Positions 17,086 through 26,524 of a stretch of DNA of 64,000 bases are shown here, piece by piece. Location: the NCBI GenBank assembly GCA_016744455.1, contig JADGEI010000009.1, forward strand, positions 1-64,000, in the 5' to 3' direction. Each line of letters starts with the position of its first letter. The stretch's first letter is position 1. Below the pieces are notes generated by a model. That model had not been told where the DNA came from, searched no databases, and saw only the letters and a program-made list of their open reading frames with translations. The stretch is from Alcanivoracaceae bacterium (GTDB lineage Bacteria; Pseudomonadota; Gammaproteobacteria; Xanthomonadales; Marinicellaceae). A program made the translations under genes and the position numbers.

Positions 17086-17421
17086 TTAAATCTCTTTCGA
17101 TTGAGAAATTAAACGGTTTAAAACATTTTGATCATCTTCTGAGATGTCAATAATTGAAAACCCGCACAAACATATATTGGTATACTGAGCTTCTGACCAC
17201 AAACACTCAAGTCCTACAGTAATGTTTTTTAAACCTCTTGCAGAAAACATCCATTCTGTTTGAAACATCTCTCCAACTTCTACCTGTTTTCTACAAGATG
17301 CTAGCAAGCCAGTTGATGAAACGTTTAGTACATCACCAAGTTTTGTGCCAATAATCATATCTGTTATGTTAATATCTACATTGGGTTTTACCCTTCTCGA
17401 CTTTCTGTATTCTTTGCTCAT
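17086..17421 (-). CDS. PilZ-domain protein (probable c-di-GMP receptor)
   Basis: This 111-residue protein has the PilZ binding signature: RKSRR at residues 6-10 (RxxxR) and NVSSTGLLA around 38-46 (D/NxSxxG). It therefore probably binds cyclic di-GMP. Its ATG overlaps the stop of the DUF1631 gene by four bases (ATGA), so the two are translationally coupled and their products may act together. Confidence 0.85.
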   Translation of the reverse strand: MSKEYRKSRRVKPNVDINITDMIIGTKLGDVLNVSSTGLLASCRKQVEVGEMFQTEWMFSARGLKNITVGLECLWSEAQYTNICLCGFSIIDISEDDQNVLNRLISQSKEI

Positions 17422-19643
17422 AATGTATCATCAGTGGGTTTGGATTTTGTTAATCCTTTTAATTTAGAAAATATGTCACTTAATACAGTCTTGAAATACC
17501 GTTTTTCCTCTAATTGAACGATTAGAATGTTTTTTCTTACGATATCAATGGCAACTGCATTCATTGATTTTTCATAGGGTCTTTTTCCTAATAATGAAAC
17601 AAATAAGACCTTATTGCTAACAGGGCTAAACCAACTCAGCTTCCTCCTTATTTTATCGCGTTGTTGATTGGTAATAAAGTCAAAAAGTGAACCATATGGC
17701 ATTAATCGGATTTTAGTTAGTTCTGATTTTTCTTGGTCTGTTAAGGGGCGTAATTCTTCAATTTTAGCTGATCCAGCCTTTTTTACGTTCTCTTTGTTTT
17801 TGTTTATTGTTGCAACATCAGATAATTTTATATCTTCATCTAAATCATCTGTTGTTGCAGCATTTGCACATTCCTTAATATTGTTTATAGTCTTGTGCCT
17901 ATCATTTTCAGAAAAACCCAATTCATCCATTGTTTGATCTAAATGATGAAGTGATTCGATTTTTTGTTTCGGTGTTAAATTTTTTATTGTTTCAGGGTTT
18001 GCCATTTTGGCAATCGTTTCAGAAGTATTAATATTCTTATGCCACTCAGCAGAGTCTTCACCATGACGAAGTAATGATAAGGTCATCGCATCTTGTATAA
18101 CGTACTTTATGACATTCTTGACAAAATCTGGAATAGCTGTTTGTGATATGTTTTCTACTACTTCTTCTACCTTACTTCGAGATATATCCAGTTTTTCTTT
18201 ACCTTTGGCTGCACTAACCCATTTCTCTTCTGCTTTTTTGGCACGCCTATCTGTGAGTCGTAAATAACTTTCCAAGTCTTCATTTGCTTGATCAAATGAT
18301 TTTGTTGTCCCATCATACTCACTGGCGATATTTGAACTGAATTTATGTAAATTCTTAACAATTGAAGTACCGTGCCATTTTTGTGAAGCATGGATTATTT
18401 TCTCAAGGTACTCTCTTGCAGGATGGTCATTTCTATCAAAAAACTCTTGGTCTTTTATGGCGGTTCGAATCAATGGAATATTTATAGCATTCAAAGATGA
18501 TATGACATTTCCATCGATGGAATTATCGCTTTTAACTTGATCGTAAAACATGCCCATAACATCTAAAGAATTTTGCTGTTGCATCGATAAACTTGGATAG
18601 TAAATTCCTGTTTCATTGCGAACATCATCTAAGATCATTTCTTTTAGTTTATCTATTTCAGTAGCACCTGCGGCAATACTAGTGACCTGCGATAAATTAT
18701 CCAAAGTACTATCCATTATTGTGTTATCTATGTTTGATGCTTCTGTGCGTTGTTGGCCTTGAGATCTGCCTTGATTCATTAAATCAAATATAGAATCTAC
18801 TAATTCTGTGGAGTTATTTACTCCTGAACCAAATAATACATTTTGATTGGGGGCGGCCATTGACTGTTGATTCGCTCCACCATTAGATTGGGCTTGCTGA
18901 GGGTTTGAGTCACTACTGGTATTACTTTGTTGAGTACTTTCATCACCAAACACATTTTCTGGATTAGTTTTTTCTGCTAAGGTTCCCGGTTTTTTGTGAG
19001 TTCTTTTAACTTCAGATTTAATATTGGGCAATATACCTGCATCAATAAACTGTTTATCAATTAGTTGATAAGTTCTATTTAACTCAATTGAAAGCGTGTT
19101 CTTAAGGTTGTTAATAATGGTAACTTTGGTGAGTATGTTCGACCGAGATAAATCCAAAATTCTACTATAAATCCAACAAATTGAGCCTACACCTAAAGGC
19201 ATATTATCTTTGCTAATATTTTTTGAAGAAAACAAGACTTTAAGGCGTTTTTCTAGAGCAAACAAATAATTTGTAAATTTGATATCAAGTACAGATTCTA
19301 GCTGAGTAAACGCTAAACTTATTTCCAACTCTTCATCCTCTACCAACGATAAACCAACGGCATCATTACTCTGGCTAATTTGTTGAGTAATTTCATCAGG
19401 CATAGACTTAATAATTGAAATCAATGATTGGCTCATTTGACCACTCGTTTTTTTCAATAAGTTGTATTGTTCAAATAGTTGAGTTTCTTGTTGGTTGGAG
19501 GTGGCATTCTCAGCTTTTGAAAACAATTGCTGTAGCGTATAACTCACCCCTTTTTCAAAACAACTAACTAAAGTCTTTTGAAAAGGCACCAAACAACTAT
19601 TTACCAAAGCATTATGACTTACTGTTACATCTGACTGTTGCAT
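17418..19643 (-). CDS. DUF1631-family protein
   Basis: A large (741-residue) cytoplasmic, mostly helical protein with no signal peptide. The first half is rich in Q and S around residues 235-300 (a likely linker). The second half contains PAREYLEKIIHASQKW and LRLTDRRAKKAEEKWV, typical of DUF1631 proteins of Gammaproteobacteria. The C-terminal part (about 620-720) has a PilZ-like flavour (MPYGSLFDF, then RRKLSWFSPVSNKVLFV), as often noted for this family, whose function is unknown. Coupling with the PilZ gene suggests a role in c-di-GMP signalling; that is inference. Confidence 0.82.
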   Translation of the reverse strand: MQQSDVTVSHNALVNSCLVPFQKTLVSCFEKGVSYTLQQLFSKAENATSNQQETQLFEQYNLLKKTSGQMSQSLISIIKSMPDEITQQISQSNDAVGLSLVEDEELEISLAFTQLESVLDIKFTNYLFALEKRLKVLFSSKNISKDNMPLGVGSICWIYSRILDLSRSNILTKVTIINNLKNTLSIELNRTYQLIDKQFIDAGILPNIKSEVKRTHKKPGTLAEKTNPENVFGDESTQQSNTSSDSNPQQAQSNGGANQQSMAAPNQNVLFGSGVNNSTELVDSIFDLMNQGRSQGQQRTEASNIDNTIMDSTLDNLSQVTSIAAGATEIDKLKEMILDDVRNETGIYYPSLSMQQQNSLDVMGMFYDQVKSDNSIDGNVISSLNAINIPLIRTAIKDQEFFDRNDHPAREYLEKIIHASQKWHGTSIVKNLHKFSSNIASEYDGTTKSFDQANEDLESYLRLTDRRAKKAEEKWVSAAKGKEKLDISRSKVEEVVENISQTAIPDFVKNVIKYVIQDAMTLSLLRHGEDSAEWHKNINTSETIAKMANPETIKNLTPKQKIESLHHLDQTMDELGFSENDRHKTINNIKECANAATTDDLDEDIKLSDVATINKNKENVKKAGSAKIEELRPLTDQEKSELTKIRLMPYGSLFDFITNQQRDKIRRKLSWFSPVSNKVLFVSLLGKRPYEKSMNAVAIDIVRKNILIVQLEEKRYFKTVLSDIFSKLKGLTKSKPTDDTL

Positions 19644-19783
19644 GTACTAATCCAATATTTATTCATTCCCATTAATAAAGTATCAGTTATCTACCAATAA
19701 TTGCAAGTTAAATACTAAAAAAGAGTACAAATAGAAAGTATGCCAGTTAACTTAGAATAGTTACTTTGAACTTTGTATGAAAT

Positions 19784-19816
19784 CCACATGACACATGTAA
19801 CTGCTGTGCCATGTGG
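19784..19816 (-). terminator. Hairpin downstream of the SQR gene
   Basis: CCACATGACACA and TGTGCCATGTGG form an imperfect stem around a 9-base loop, 15 bp past the sulfide:quinone oxidoreductase stop. The T-run after it is poor, so termination efficiency is uncertain. Confidence 0.4.
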
Positions 19817-19830
19817 AAGTAGATGATTGG

Positions 19831-21108
19831 TTATTTATCTTTAAGGCGTCTTATCTTCAACATACCTAAAACATACCGCTCAAATAACGAGTCGGTAGAT
19901 CCAGTTTTAATTTTCCGCATAAAGTATTTTTCAAAAGCGATTTTAGCCAAATGTACCCATTTTCCTTTTTTCGCCCATGTGGTATTTCTTGGGGGGATTT
20001 GCGGTAAAGCCACAAATGCAACACCAGTATCACCAAGGTCCGCTAAACATATAGCATTCCACGTCGCTTTAGCATAGGGTTCTTTACCTTGCAATTCAGC
20101 ATGAATATTTTTTACAGCTGCAGTAACCATTGATTCAATCATGTAACCTGTTTTTGGTGCTCCAGTTGCAACAGGTGTTGCTTCAACAGGTGGAATTGCC
20201 ACACAAACACCAGCCGAATATATGTTTTTGTATTTTGGGTTTCTTTGATGGTCATCAATTAAGACAAAACCCCTTGGGTTATTGAGTCCTTCAACGTCAA
20301 CCACGGCATCTACACCAAAGAAAGCTGGTAGCATCATTGAAAAGCCAAAATCTAATTCATGCGATTTATAGTCTTCACCATTGTCATCGACTTCAGTGAC
20401 AAACATCTTACCATCTTCAACTTTATCAACTTTGGCATTAGTAATCCACTTAATGTGCCTTTCACGCATTTCTGATTCCATCAACCCCCTAGAATCACCC
20501 ACACCGCCTAAACCTAGATGCCCAACATAAGGTTCTGCACTCACAAATGTCATCGGTACCTGGTCACGAATACCACGTTTACGTAAATCCGTATCAACAA
20601 TCATGGCAAACTCATAAGCTGGGCCATAACAACTGGCTCCTTGAACAGCTCCAATGACAATTGGACCTGGGTTTTCAAGAAATTTTTGATACTCTTCCCA
20701 CGCTTTTTCAGAATGTTCTAATGTACAAATTGATTGAGTGAAACCCTCTATTGGCCCCAAACCTTGTACCTCATTAAAGGCTAAAGCAGGCCCTGTTGTG
20801 ATAATAAGATAATCATATTCGACAACCTCACCATCCTCTAGCTCCATTTTATTGTTTTCTGCGTCTATTTTTTTTGCGCCACTGGTTTTAAATCCAATTT
20901 TCTTTTTTGCCATGTAACGTGTTAAATCAACAGAAATTTTCTCAGACTTTGACCAACCTACAGCTGCCCATGGATTTGAAGGTGTGAAGAAGAATTTTTC
21001 ACCTTTGTTGACAAGTGTAACTTCATGTTCCTTGCCTAATTCTTTGCGTAAATCGTATGCAGCTGGTACGCCACCAATGCCTGCACCTAGTACAACTATA
21101 TGACTCAT
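19831..21108 (-). CDS. sqr: Sulfide:quinone oxidoreductase
   Basis: SQR oxidises sulfide to sulfane sulfur/polysulfide and passes electrons to quinone at the inner membrane. The 425-residue protein has the FAD-binding GAGIGGVPAA at its N-terminus. Cysteines fall at 128, 160 (GASCYGP) and 354 (ICLADLGD), the three redox positions of the family. The TGAPKTGYMIESM motif also matches. The amphipathic C-terminus (RYVLGMLKIRRLK) fits membrane binding. Upstream on the same strand is a persulfide dioxygenase gene, its normal metabolic partner. A flavocytochrome c sulfide dehydrogenase subunit is less likely because there is no Tat signal. Confidence 0.88.
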   Translation of the reverse strand: MSHIVVLGAGIGGVPAAYDLRKELGKEHEVTLVNKGEKFFFTPSNPWAAVGWSKSEKISVDLTRYMAKKKIGFKTSGAKKIDAENNKMELEDGEVVEYDYLIITTGPALAFNEVQGLGPIEGFTQSICTLEHSEKAWEEYQKFLENPGPIVIGAVQGASCYGPAYEFAMIVDTDLRKRGIRDQVPMTFVSAEPYVGHLGLGGVGDSRGLMESEMRERHIKWITNAKVDKVEDGKMFVTEVDDNGEDYKSHELDFGFSMMLPAFFGVDAVVDVEGLNNPRGFVLIDDHQRNPKYKNIYSAGVCVAIPPVEATPVATGAPKTGYMIESMVTAAVKNIHAELQGKEPYAKATWNAICLADLGDTGVAFVALPQIPPRNTTWAKKGKWVHLAKIAFEKYFMRKIKTGSTDSLFERYVLGMLKIRRLKDK

Positions 21109-21363
21109 TATATTTTCTCTTTTATAAGAAATCTCACCTATTAAAGTAAATATTTCTATTATTTATATGATTATTTTAAACCAGATGCTTTCCCCATATT
21201 ATGATAATACAGCACCTAAGTAACATTTCTCGTTTTTATTAATTAGGAGTATTTTTGTTATAATTGGTCTCCTTAACCAACATCACTTCAATTGTAGCAC
21301 AATAAGTAATATTATTAAATACTAAATTAGCCAAATCAAATATAACAGCAATACTTGAAAACA

Positions 21364-21378
21364 AAGGCTTAGAGCCTT
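21364..21378 (-). terminator. Hairpin overlapping the persulfide dioxygenase stop
   Basis: AAGGCT/AGCCTT arms around a three-base loop, followed on the minus strand by TTTGTTTTC. It overlaps the stop codon at 21377 and could separate this gene from the SQR gene downstream. Confidence 0.45.
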
Positions 21379-22273
21379 ACAGGGTATGGTTTTCTTTCTT
21401 ACCAAGTACATCCACAGGTATCTTCAAGTAGGTCTTCCCATTTGATTCTGGTTTTGGGAAATTCCCAGCTGCAATATTAACTTGAATAGCCGGAATAATT
21501 AATTTAGGTTGATTCAATGTTTCATCACGTTTCTCACGCATTTGTACAAAATCTTTTTCAAGAGTATTTGCATTGATATGTATGTTTTCTTTCTGTTGTT
21601 GTGAAGAATAAAACCACGCCTGAGGGATTCTAGTTTGTGGTGGATAATCGTGGCATAAATAGAGTTTTTTATTATTTCCAAGCGCATAAATTTTTTGGAC
21701 AGATTGATAGAGTTTTTTTGCATCTCCACCGGGGAAATCACACCGTGCTGTACCGTAGCCAGGCGAAAACAAGGTATCTCCAACAAAAACACTTTCCCCT
21801 GCAATAAAAGTAATACTATCGTTTGTATGACCCGGTGTATATAAAATACTTATCATACACTCTCCCAGTTTAAGTTCGTCTCCATGATTCAGCAACGCGT
21901 GAAATTGAGAGCCGTCTGTTTTAAAAGCGTCATCAAAGTTAAAAATGCTTTTAAACGTTTTTTGTACAGATTGAATCTGTTCACCAATGGCTACCTTAAT
22001 TTCAATCTTATCAGCGATATATGCCGCAGCAGTTATATGGTCAGCATGCGCATGTGTTTCTAAAACATACTTCAATTGCATTTTTTTGTTTTCTAAATAA
22101 GCCAAAACTTTATCAACAAATTGCGTAGATGTGTTGCCATTATTTGCATTATAATCTAGTACAGGATCAATTATAGCTGCGGTTTTTTTTATTGGGCATG
22201 AAACAGCATGAGTCCATGTGCAAGTCTCTTGGTGATAAAAACTTTTAACTAATGGATTTGTTTTATTTAACAT
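21377..22273 (-). CDS. ETHE1-type persulfide dioxygenase (metallo-beta-lactamase fold)
   Basis: The enzyme oxidises glutathione persulfide to sulfite. The protein shows the MBL metal motif THAHADH near residues 73-79, YTPGHTNDS, and FVGDTLFSPGYGTARCDFPGG, the last being typical of ETHE1/Blh proteins that bind a single iron. About 298 residues. The ATG at 22273 is preferred to a TTG nine bases upstream. It lies 268 bp before the SQR gene on the same strand and diverges from a TauE/SafE sulfite exporter gene, which makes a sulfide to persulfide to sulfite to export route. Confidence 0.88.
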   Translation of the reverse strand: MLNKTNPLVKSFYHQETCTWTHAVSCPIKKTAAIIDPVLDYNANNGNTSTQFVDKVLAYLENKKMQLKYVLETHAHADHITAAAYIADKIEIKVAIGEQIQSVQKTFKSIFNFDDAFKTDGSQFHALLNHGDELKLGECMISILYTPGHTNDSITFIAGESVFVGDTLFSPGYGTARCDFPGGDAKKLYQSVQKIYALGNNKKLYLCHDYPPQTRIPQAWFYSSQQQKENIHINANTLEKDFVQMREKRDETLNQPKLIIPAIQVNIAAGNFPKPESNGKTYLKIPVDVLGKKENHTL

Positions 22274-22374
22274 ATATCTCAAATTAATGACTATTTAAAT
22301 GCAAAATTATATTAGATATTATTAATTATTTCAAATTTGTTTTAAAATACTTTTTTGTCTTGGGTATCACTCTC

Positions 22375-23220
22375 ATGGATTTTGGAAATATTGCTTTGAT
22401 TGTTGTTTGGGGAGCTTTTGTAGGTATGGTTTTTTCGTCCATCGGAGCAGCTGGTGGAATTTTAGCATCTTTTGGTTTGATTACCTTCTTTTCTGTTGCA
22501 GATCCTAACTCAGTCAAACCCATGGCCCAAATATTAACATTGGTTGCTGCATTGGTATTTATCCCAGCTTATTTTAAACGTAAGTCTTGGGTTTTGCCAC
22601 TGGGTTTTGTCCTAAGCGCAGGCGGAATCCTAGGTGCAATGGCAGGCAGCACCTTTTCATCACTTTATTTATCTGATATGAGTAAATTTAAACCCTTATT
22701 TGGTGTTTTGGCACTATTTATTACTCTACAAATTATAGGGAAGCTTTATTCCTCTAAAAAACATGCTAAACCAATCAACAAAATATCAGCTGAAGGCGTA
22801 AAAGATTTAAAAATAGACTTCATGCGCATAGCTTTTACCTACAATGATTCCATCTATAATTTTTCTGTTTATCTTCCCTTACTTGCTGGCTTTCTCATTG
22901 CCTTTATTTCTGCAATTTTTGGCGTTGGCGGTGGGTTTCTATTGGTTCCATTTATGGCATCTGTCCTAGGTATGCCTATGTTTATTATTCCTGCAACTGC
23001 AGCTTTAGCCATCTTCATAAGCAGTACAGTTTCGGTAATTAATTACGTCCGAATGGGTGCAATTATTGATTATGATATTATGATCCCGTTAGCCATTGGG
23101 GCAGCCATTGGCGCCTTGGTAGGTCCAAAAATCAATCGGATGCTTAAAGAAAGTTATTTACAGGCAACTTTGGCTTTAATTGTTTGCATTATTAGCATCA
23201 AGTATATATTTTCCTTATAA
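22375..23220 (+). CDS. TauE/SafE-family transporter, probable sulfite/organosulfonate exporter
   Basis: A membrane protein of 281 residues with two repeats of the TauE/SafE domain. The glycine-rich starts are GAFVGMVFSSIGAAGG and, near residue 182, SAIFGVGGGFLLVPFM, with eight or so helices. Known members export sulfite or sulfoacetate. It is divergent from the persulfide dioxygenase gene with a 101-bp gap, which supports sulfite as substrate. The ATG at 22375 is chosen over a TTG at 22360. Confidence 0.8.
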   Translation: MDFGNIALIVVWGAFVGMVFSSIGAAGGILASFGLITFFSVADPNSVKPMAQILTLVAALVFIPAYFKRKSWVLPLGFVLSAGGILGAMAGSTFSSLYLSDMSKFKPLFGVLALFITLQIIGKLYSSKKHAKPINKISAEGVKDLKIDFMRIAFTYNDSIYNFSVYLPLLAGFLIAFISAIFGVGGGFLLVPFMASVLGMPMFIIPATAALAIFISSTVSVINYVRMGAIIDYDIMIPLAIGAAIGALVGPKINRMLKESYLQATLALIVCIISIKYIFSL

Positions 23221-23226
23221 TAGGTT

Positions 23227-23727
23227 TTATTGATTCTTAGATAATGCCAATTTGGTTGCCATCGAGTGTGCGACAATAGCAACGATGAGCCATACCCAAA
23301 ACGACCCAATTGGCATATATTTATACCAGTACAATGGCCACATAAATGCTGATATGAGATTCATAATGGCTTCAATAAAAAAATTTAAAATCATACTAAA
23401 ACCTATGCTATCAATGAAATGCTGAAAGTTTTTAAAGTTTCGAACAAAGTCAATTATTTGATAGGTCTCTATATGAAAATAAGTAATAAAAGATAAAATA
23501 CCATAAAAACCACCACCAAATCTTAAGTATTTTTTATGTAACATTTGTTGAACAATATGGCTTCCTGGGTCTTTTTTATATTCAACATTTTTAAGTTCTT
23601 TTTTTAACTCTTTGGCATTGGTCGCTTTAATAGCTGTTTTTTTACTGGTAAAGCGTATTAAATAATAAGAAATAACAGCTATGGGAAGTCCCGCATAAAC
23701 AATTGCCTTAATAATATCTAGTAACAT
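23227..23727 (-). CDS. Membrane protein of unknown function
   Basis: A 166-residue protein with an N-terminal helix (5-25), a basic cytoplasmic stretch (KELKKELKNVEYKK), and three further hydrophobic segments (about 75-95, 110-135, 140-160). No known family was recognised. Its start lies 2 bp after the stop of the GST-like gene on the same strand, so the two probably form an operon. Confidence 0.6.
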   Translation of the reverse strand: MLLDIIKAIVYAGLPIAVISYYLIRFTSKKTAIKATNAKELKKELKNVEYKKDPGSHIVQQMLHKKYLRFGGGFYGILSFITYFHIETYQIIDFVRNFKNFQHFIDSIGFSMILNFFIEAIMNLISAFMWPLYWYKYMPIGSFWVWLIVAIVAHSMATKLALSKNQ

Positions 23728-23729
23728 GT

Positions 23730-24428
23730 TTAAAAATAAATGTTGTTAATACGATCGCAATAACTGACTAAATTTTTATAACTTTTTGCTATATTATTAA
23801 TTTTATTTTCAAGTTCTGCTTGAGTAAATGAGGCAATAAAAGCATAAGCGGTAATATCAAACCCTGTAATATTGGGCCCAAAAAAATAATCCTTATCGCC
23901 TAATAAGGCTGATAATGCCTGAAAAGACTTATTGGCAATTTCAATAATTTCTTTTTCACTGTGCCTGCCTGTCCCCTGAGCTTTTAATGATTTAATCACT
24001 TTCTTACGAAGTATTTTTGGGATAATGGCGGAAATTGGAAAAGGAAGTCCTTTAAAAAAAGAATTCTTCACAATCTTCCACGTATTTTCCTCTTGCCATC
24101 GTGACCAAACCAAGCACCAATAAAGGTTTTCGTCCAAAGATTTTGTTAATAAATAAGCAGTTGCTCTTTGCTCTTCAGTTAAGGTTTTGTCCAAGTTAAC
24201 TTGATAGCTTTCTGATAAATACTCGATAATGTCTTGTGAATCTGACACAGTTTTATCATCATCTGTAATAAACGGTAATTTCCCCTTTGGAGATTTACCA
24301 ATATTATGCGGACTTGCGATGGTTTCATAGTCTAACTCTGCCACCTTTAAAAAAGTATGTACTTTTACAACAAAAGGGCTAGCGTCAAGTAAACCTAAAT
24401 TTTTTCCAAAGCCGTATAATTTAATCAT
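23730..24428 (-). CDS. Glutathione S-transferase-like protein, Fax/metaxin type
   Basis: A 232-residue two-domain GST fold. The thioredoxin-like N-terminus (MIKLYGFGKNLGLLDASPF) is followed by SPKGKLPFITDD and a SDSQDIIEYL motif, and the helical C-terminal domain has GRHSEKEI and GPNITGFDITAYAF. These are features of the failed-axon-connections/metaxin-like group rather than classical GSTs. The catalytic role is unknown. The start at 24428 is preferred over a frame opening at 24476, since MIKLYGF is the expected first strand. It is upstream of and likely co-transcribed with a small membrane protein. Confidence 0.75.
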   Translation of the reverse strand: MIKLYGFGKNLGLLDASPFVVKVHTFLKVAELDYETIASPHNIGKSPKGKLPFITDDDKTVSDSQDIIEYLSESYQVNLDKTLTEEQRATAYLLTKSLDENLYWCLVWSRWQEENTWKIVKNSFFKGLPFPISAIIPKILRKKVIKSLKAQGTGRHSEKEIIEIANKSFQALSALLGDKDYFFGPNITGFDITAYAFIASFTQAELENKINNIAKSYKNLVSYCDRINNIYF

Positions 24429-24705
24429 AATGAAATTCTCTAAATAATTGTCACAAATTATACATGAAACCCTCATTCAGTTTATTAATTTTTAAAATCA
24501 AACGATATACGATCTTAAAACATCTACCATATAAACTACTAATGAACTAAGTAATGAACTAAGGACAGGTTCTGAACACTTTAAAAAATTAAATTAAAAA
24601 AACTTTGGCCAACAATTACTTAAGTCCAAAAACTCGTCGCTATGATACTACAAATAAGTGGAAAAACATGGTAAAATGCTTTGGTTTTTTTATGAGTTAA
24701 AATCG

Positions 24706-26376
24706 ATGTTGACCAATTCTGAAATCGCCAAGAATACCGCCACAAAGCCTATTACTGAAATTGCTAACAAGATAAATATTGCCAAGAGTAATTTGATACC
24801 CTATGGTAATGACATTACAAAAGTTCATATTGACGCCTTAAAGAAAAAAAGATTCAATCTAAAACCAAATAAACTCATTTTAGTCTCTGCTACAACTCCA
24901 ACTAAAGCTGGTGAAGGTAAGACGACGACCTCTATTGGTTTAGCTCAAGGTATGCAACAAATCGGAGAGTCTGTTTGTTTGGCATTACGTGAACCCTCAC
25001 TTGGCCCTTGCATGGGCATAAAAGGGGGAGCAACCGGTGGTGGTTATGCGCAAATTGTACCAACAAGTCGTATCAATTTACATTTCACTGGTGACTTTCA
25101 TGCCATTACTTCTGCTAACAATTTAATTTCCTCTATGCTAGACAATCACATCTATCATCGCAATAAGCTAAATATTGACCCAAGACAAATTGTTTGGAAG
25201 CGTGTGATGGATATGAATGATCGTTCACTACGTCAAATTGTATTAGGGTTGGGTGGTAAATTTCAAGGTGTTCCAAGAGAAGGTGGTTTTGATATAACTG
25301 CTGCCTCAGAAATTATGGCAATTCTATGCTTGGCCAATGACAAAGACGATTTACGGAAACGATTAGATCGAACCCTACTGGCTTACAATCACGATGGTGA
25401 ACCTGTCTATCTTCATCAACTAAACTTTACAGGTGCTCTAATGGCTTTATTAAATGATGCCATCCACCCAAACTTGGTTCAATCACTTGAAGGATGTCCT
25501 GCTTTTATTCATGGCGGGCCGTTTGCTAATATTGCTCATGGTTGCAATAGTGTCGTCGCTACAAAGATGGCCATGCATTTTGCTGATTGGGCGATTACTG
25601 AAGCCGGTTTCGGTTTTGATTTAGGGGCAGAAAAATTCTTTGATATAAAATGTCAATCAGCAAATTTAGATCCTGCTGCTGTGGTCTTGGTGACAACTAT
25701 ACGCGCCTTAAAATTACATGGTGGCAATGATGCGAATGATTTGGAAACTGAAGATCCACAGGCAGTTGAAAGGGGGTTAGATAACCTCAATAAACACATC
25801 GAAAACGTACAGCAATTTAATAAACCCATGGTTGTTACACTTAATCGTTTTGCCGCAGATACTGATGCAGAAATAACCATAGTAAAGCAGCATGTTGAAC
25901 AACTAAATATAAAATTTGCTGAGTCTCGACACTTTACTGAAGGAGGAAAAGGCTCTATTGAGTTAGCTCAAGCAGTGCTTGATATTGCCAATAACGAACA
26001 ACCATTTGAAGCTTTATACAAAAGCGAAGATTCTGTATTAGAAAAAGTCACGAAAGTCAGTAGAAAAATGTATGGTGCTCACGATGTCGCGTTTACGAAA
26101 GAAGCCGAAAAAGATTTACTACAAATTAAAAAACTAGGGCTTGAAAAATTGCCAATATGTATTGCTAAGGCACCAAGTTCACTATCTGATGACCCTAAAT
26201 TACATGGTCGACCAAGAGATTTTCAGGTGACAGTTCGTGGTATACAAATTAATTCTGGGGCAGGCTTCTTAGTGGTTTTAACTGGTAATATTATGCGCAT
26301 GCCTGGCCTTCCTAAAGTGCCTGTTGCGACCAAGATTGAAGTACAAGAAGATGGGACAATTACTGGAGTAGGATAA
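24706..26376 (+). CDS. fhs: Formate-tetrahydrofolate ligase
   Basis: The enzyme makes 10-formyl-THF from formate, THF and ATP. The 556-residue protein has the P-loop-like SATTPTKAGEGKTTTSIGL, EPSLGPCMGIKGGATGGGYAQ, and PAFIHGGPFANIAHGCNS, all diagnostic, and the full family length. Translation could start at a GTG at 24658, but the ATG at 24706 (MLTNSEIAK) fits the family. It is monocistronic, with no other folate genes next to it. Confidence 0.96.
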   Translation: MLTNSEIAKNTATKPITEIANKINIAKSNLIPYGNDITKVHIDALKKKRFNLKPNKLILVSATTPTKAGEGKTTTSIGLAQGMQQIGESVCLALREPSLGPCMGIKGGATGGGYAQIVPTSRINLHFTGDFHAITSANNLISSMLDNHIYHRNKLNIDPRQIVWKRVMDMNDRSLRQIVLGLGGKFQGVPREGGFDITAASEIMAILCLANDKDDLRKRLDRTLLAYNHDGEPVYLHQLNFTGALMALLNDAIHPNLVQSLEGCPAFIHGGPFANIAHGCNSVVATKMAMHFADWAITEAGFGFDLGAEKFFDIKCQSANLDPAAVVLVTTIRALKLHGGNDANDLETEDPQAVERGLDNLNKHIENVQQFNKPMVVTLNRFAADTDAEITIVKQHVEQLNIKFAESRHFTEGGKGSIELAQAVLDIANNEQPFEALYKSEDSVLEKVTKVSRKMYGAHDVAFTKEAEKDLLQIKKLGLEKLPICIAKAPSSLSDDPKLHGRPRDFQVTVRGIQINSGAGFLVVLTGNIMRMPGLPKVPVATKIEVQEDGTITGVG

Positions 26377-26524
26377 CCCTATTATTAACCGCTTCTAGTT
26401 TGTCAGGATTATTACTCATTAATTTCATTTCCCCTGTGTTCATACTTTTTAGTATATGCGAGCCAATTCCAACATTATGATAGACCTATTGAAAAGTGTA
26501 AGTAAATCCCTGTGAACATAGTTT

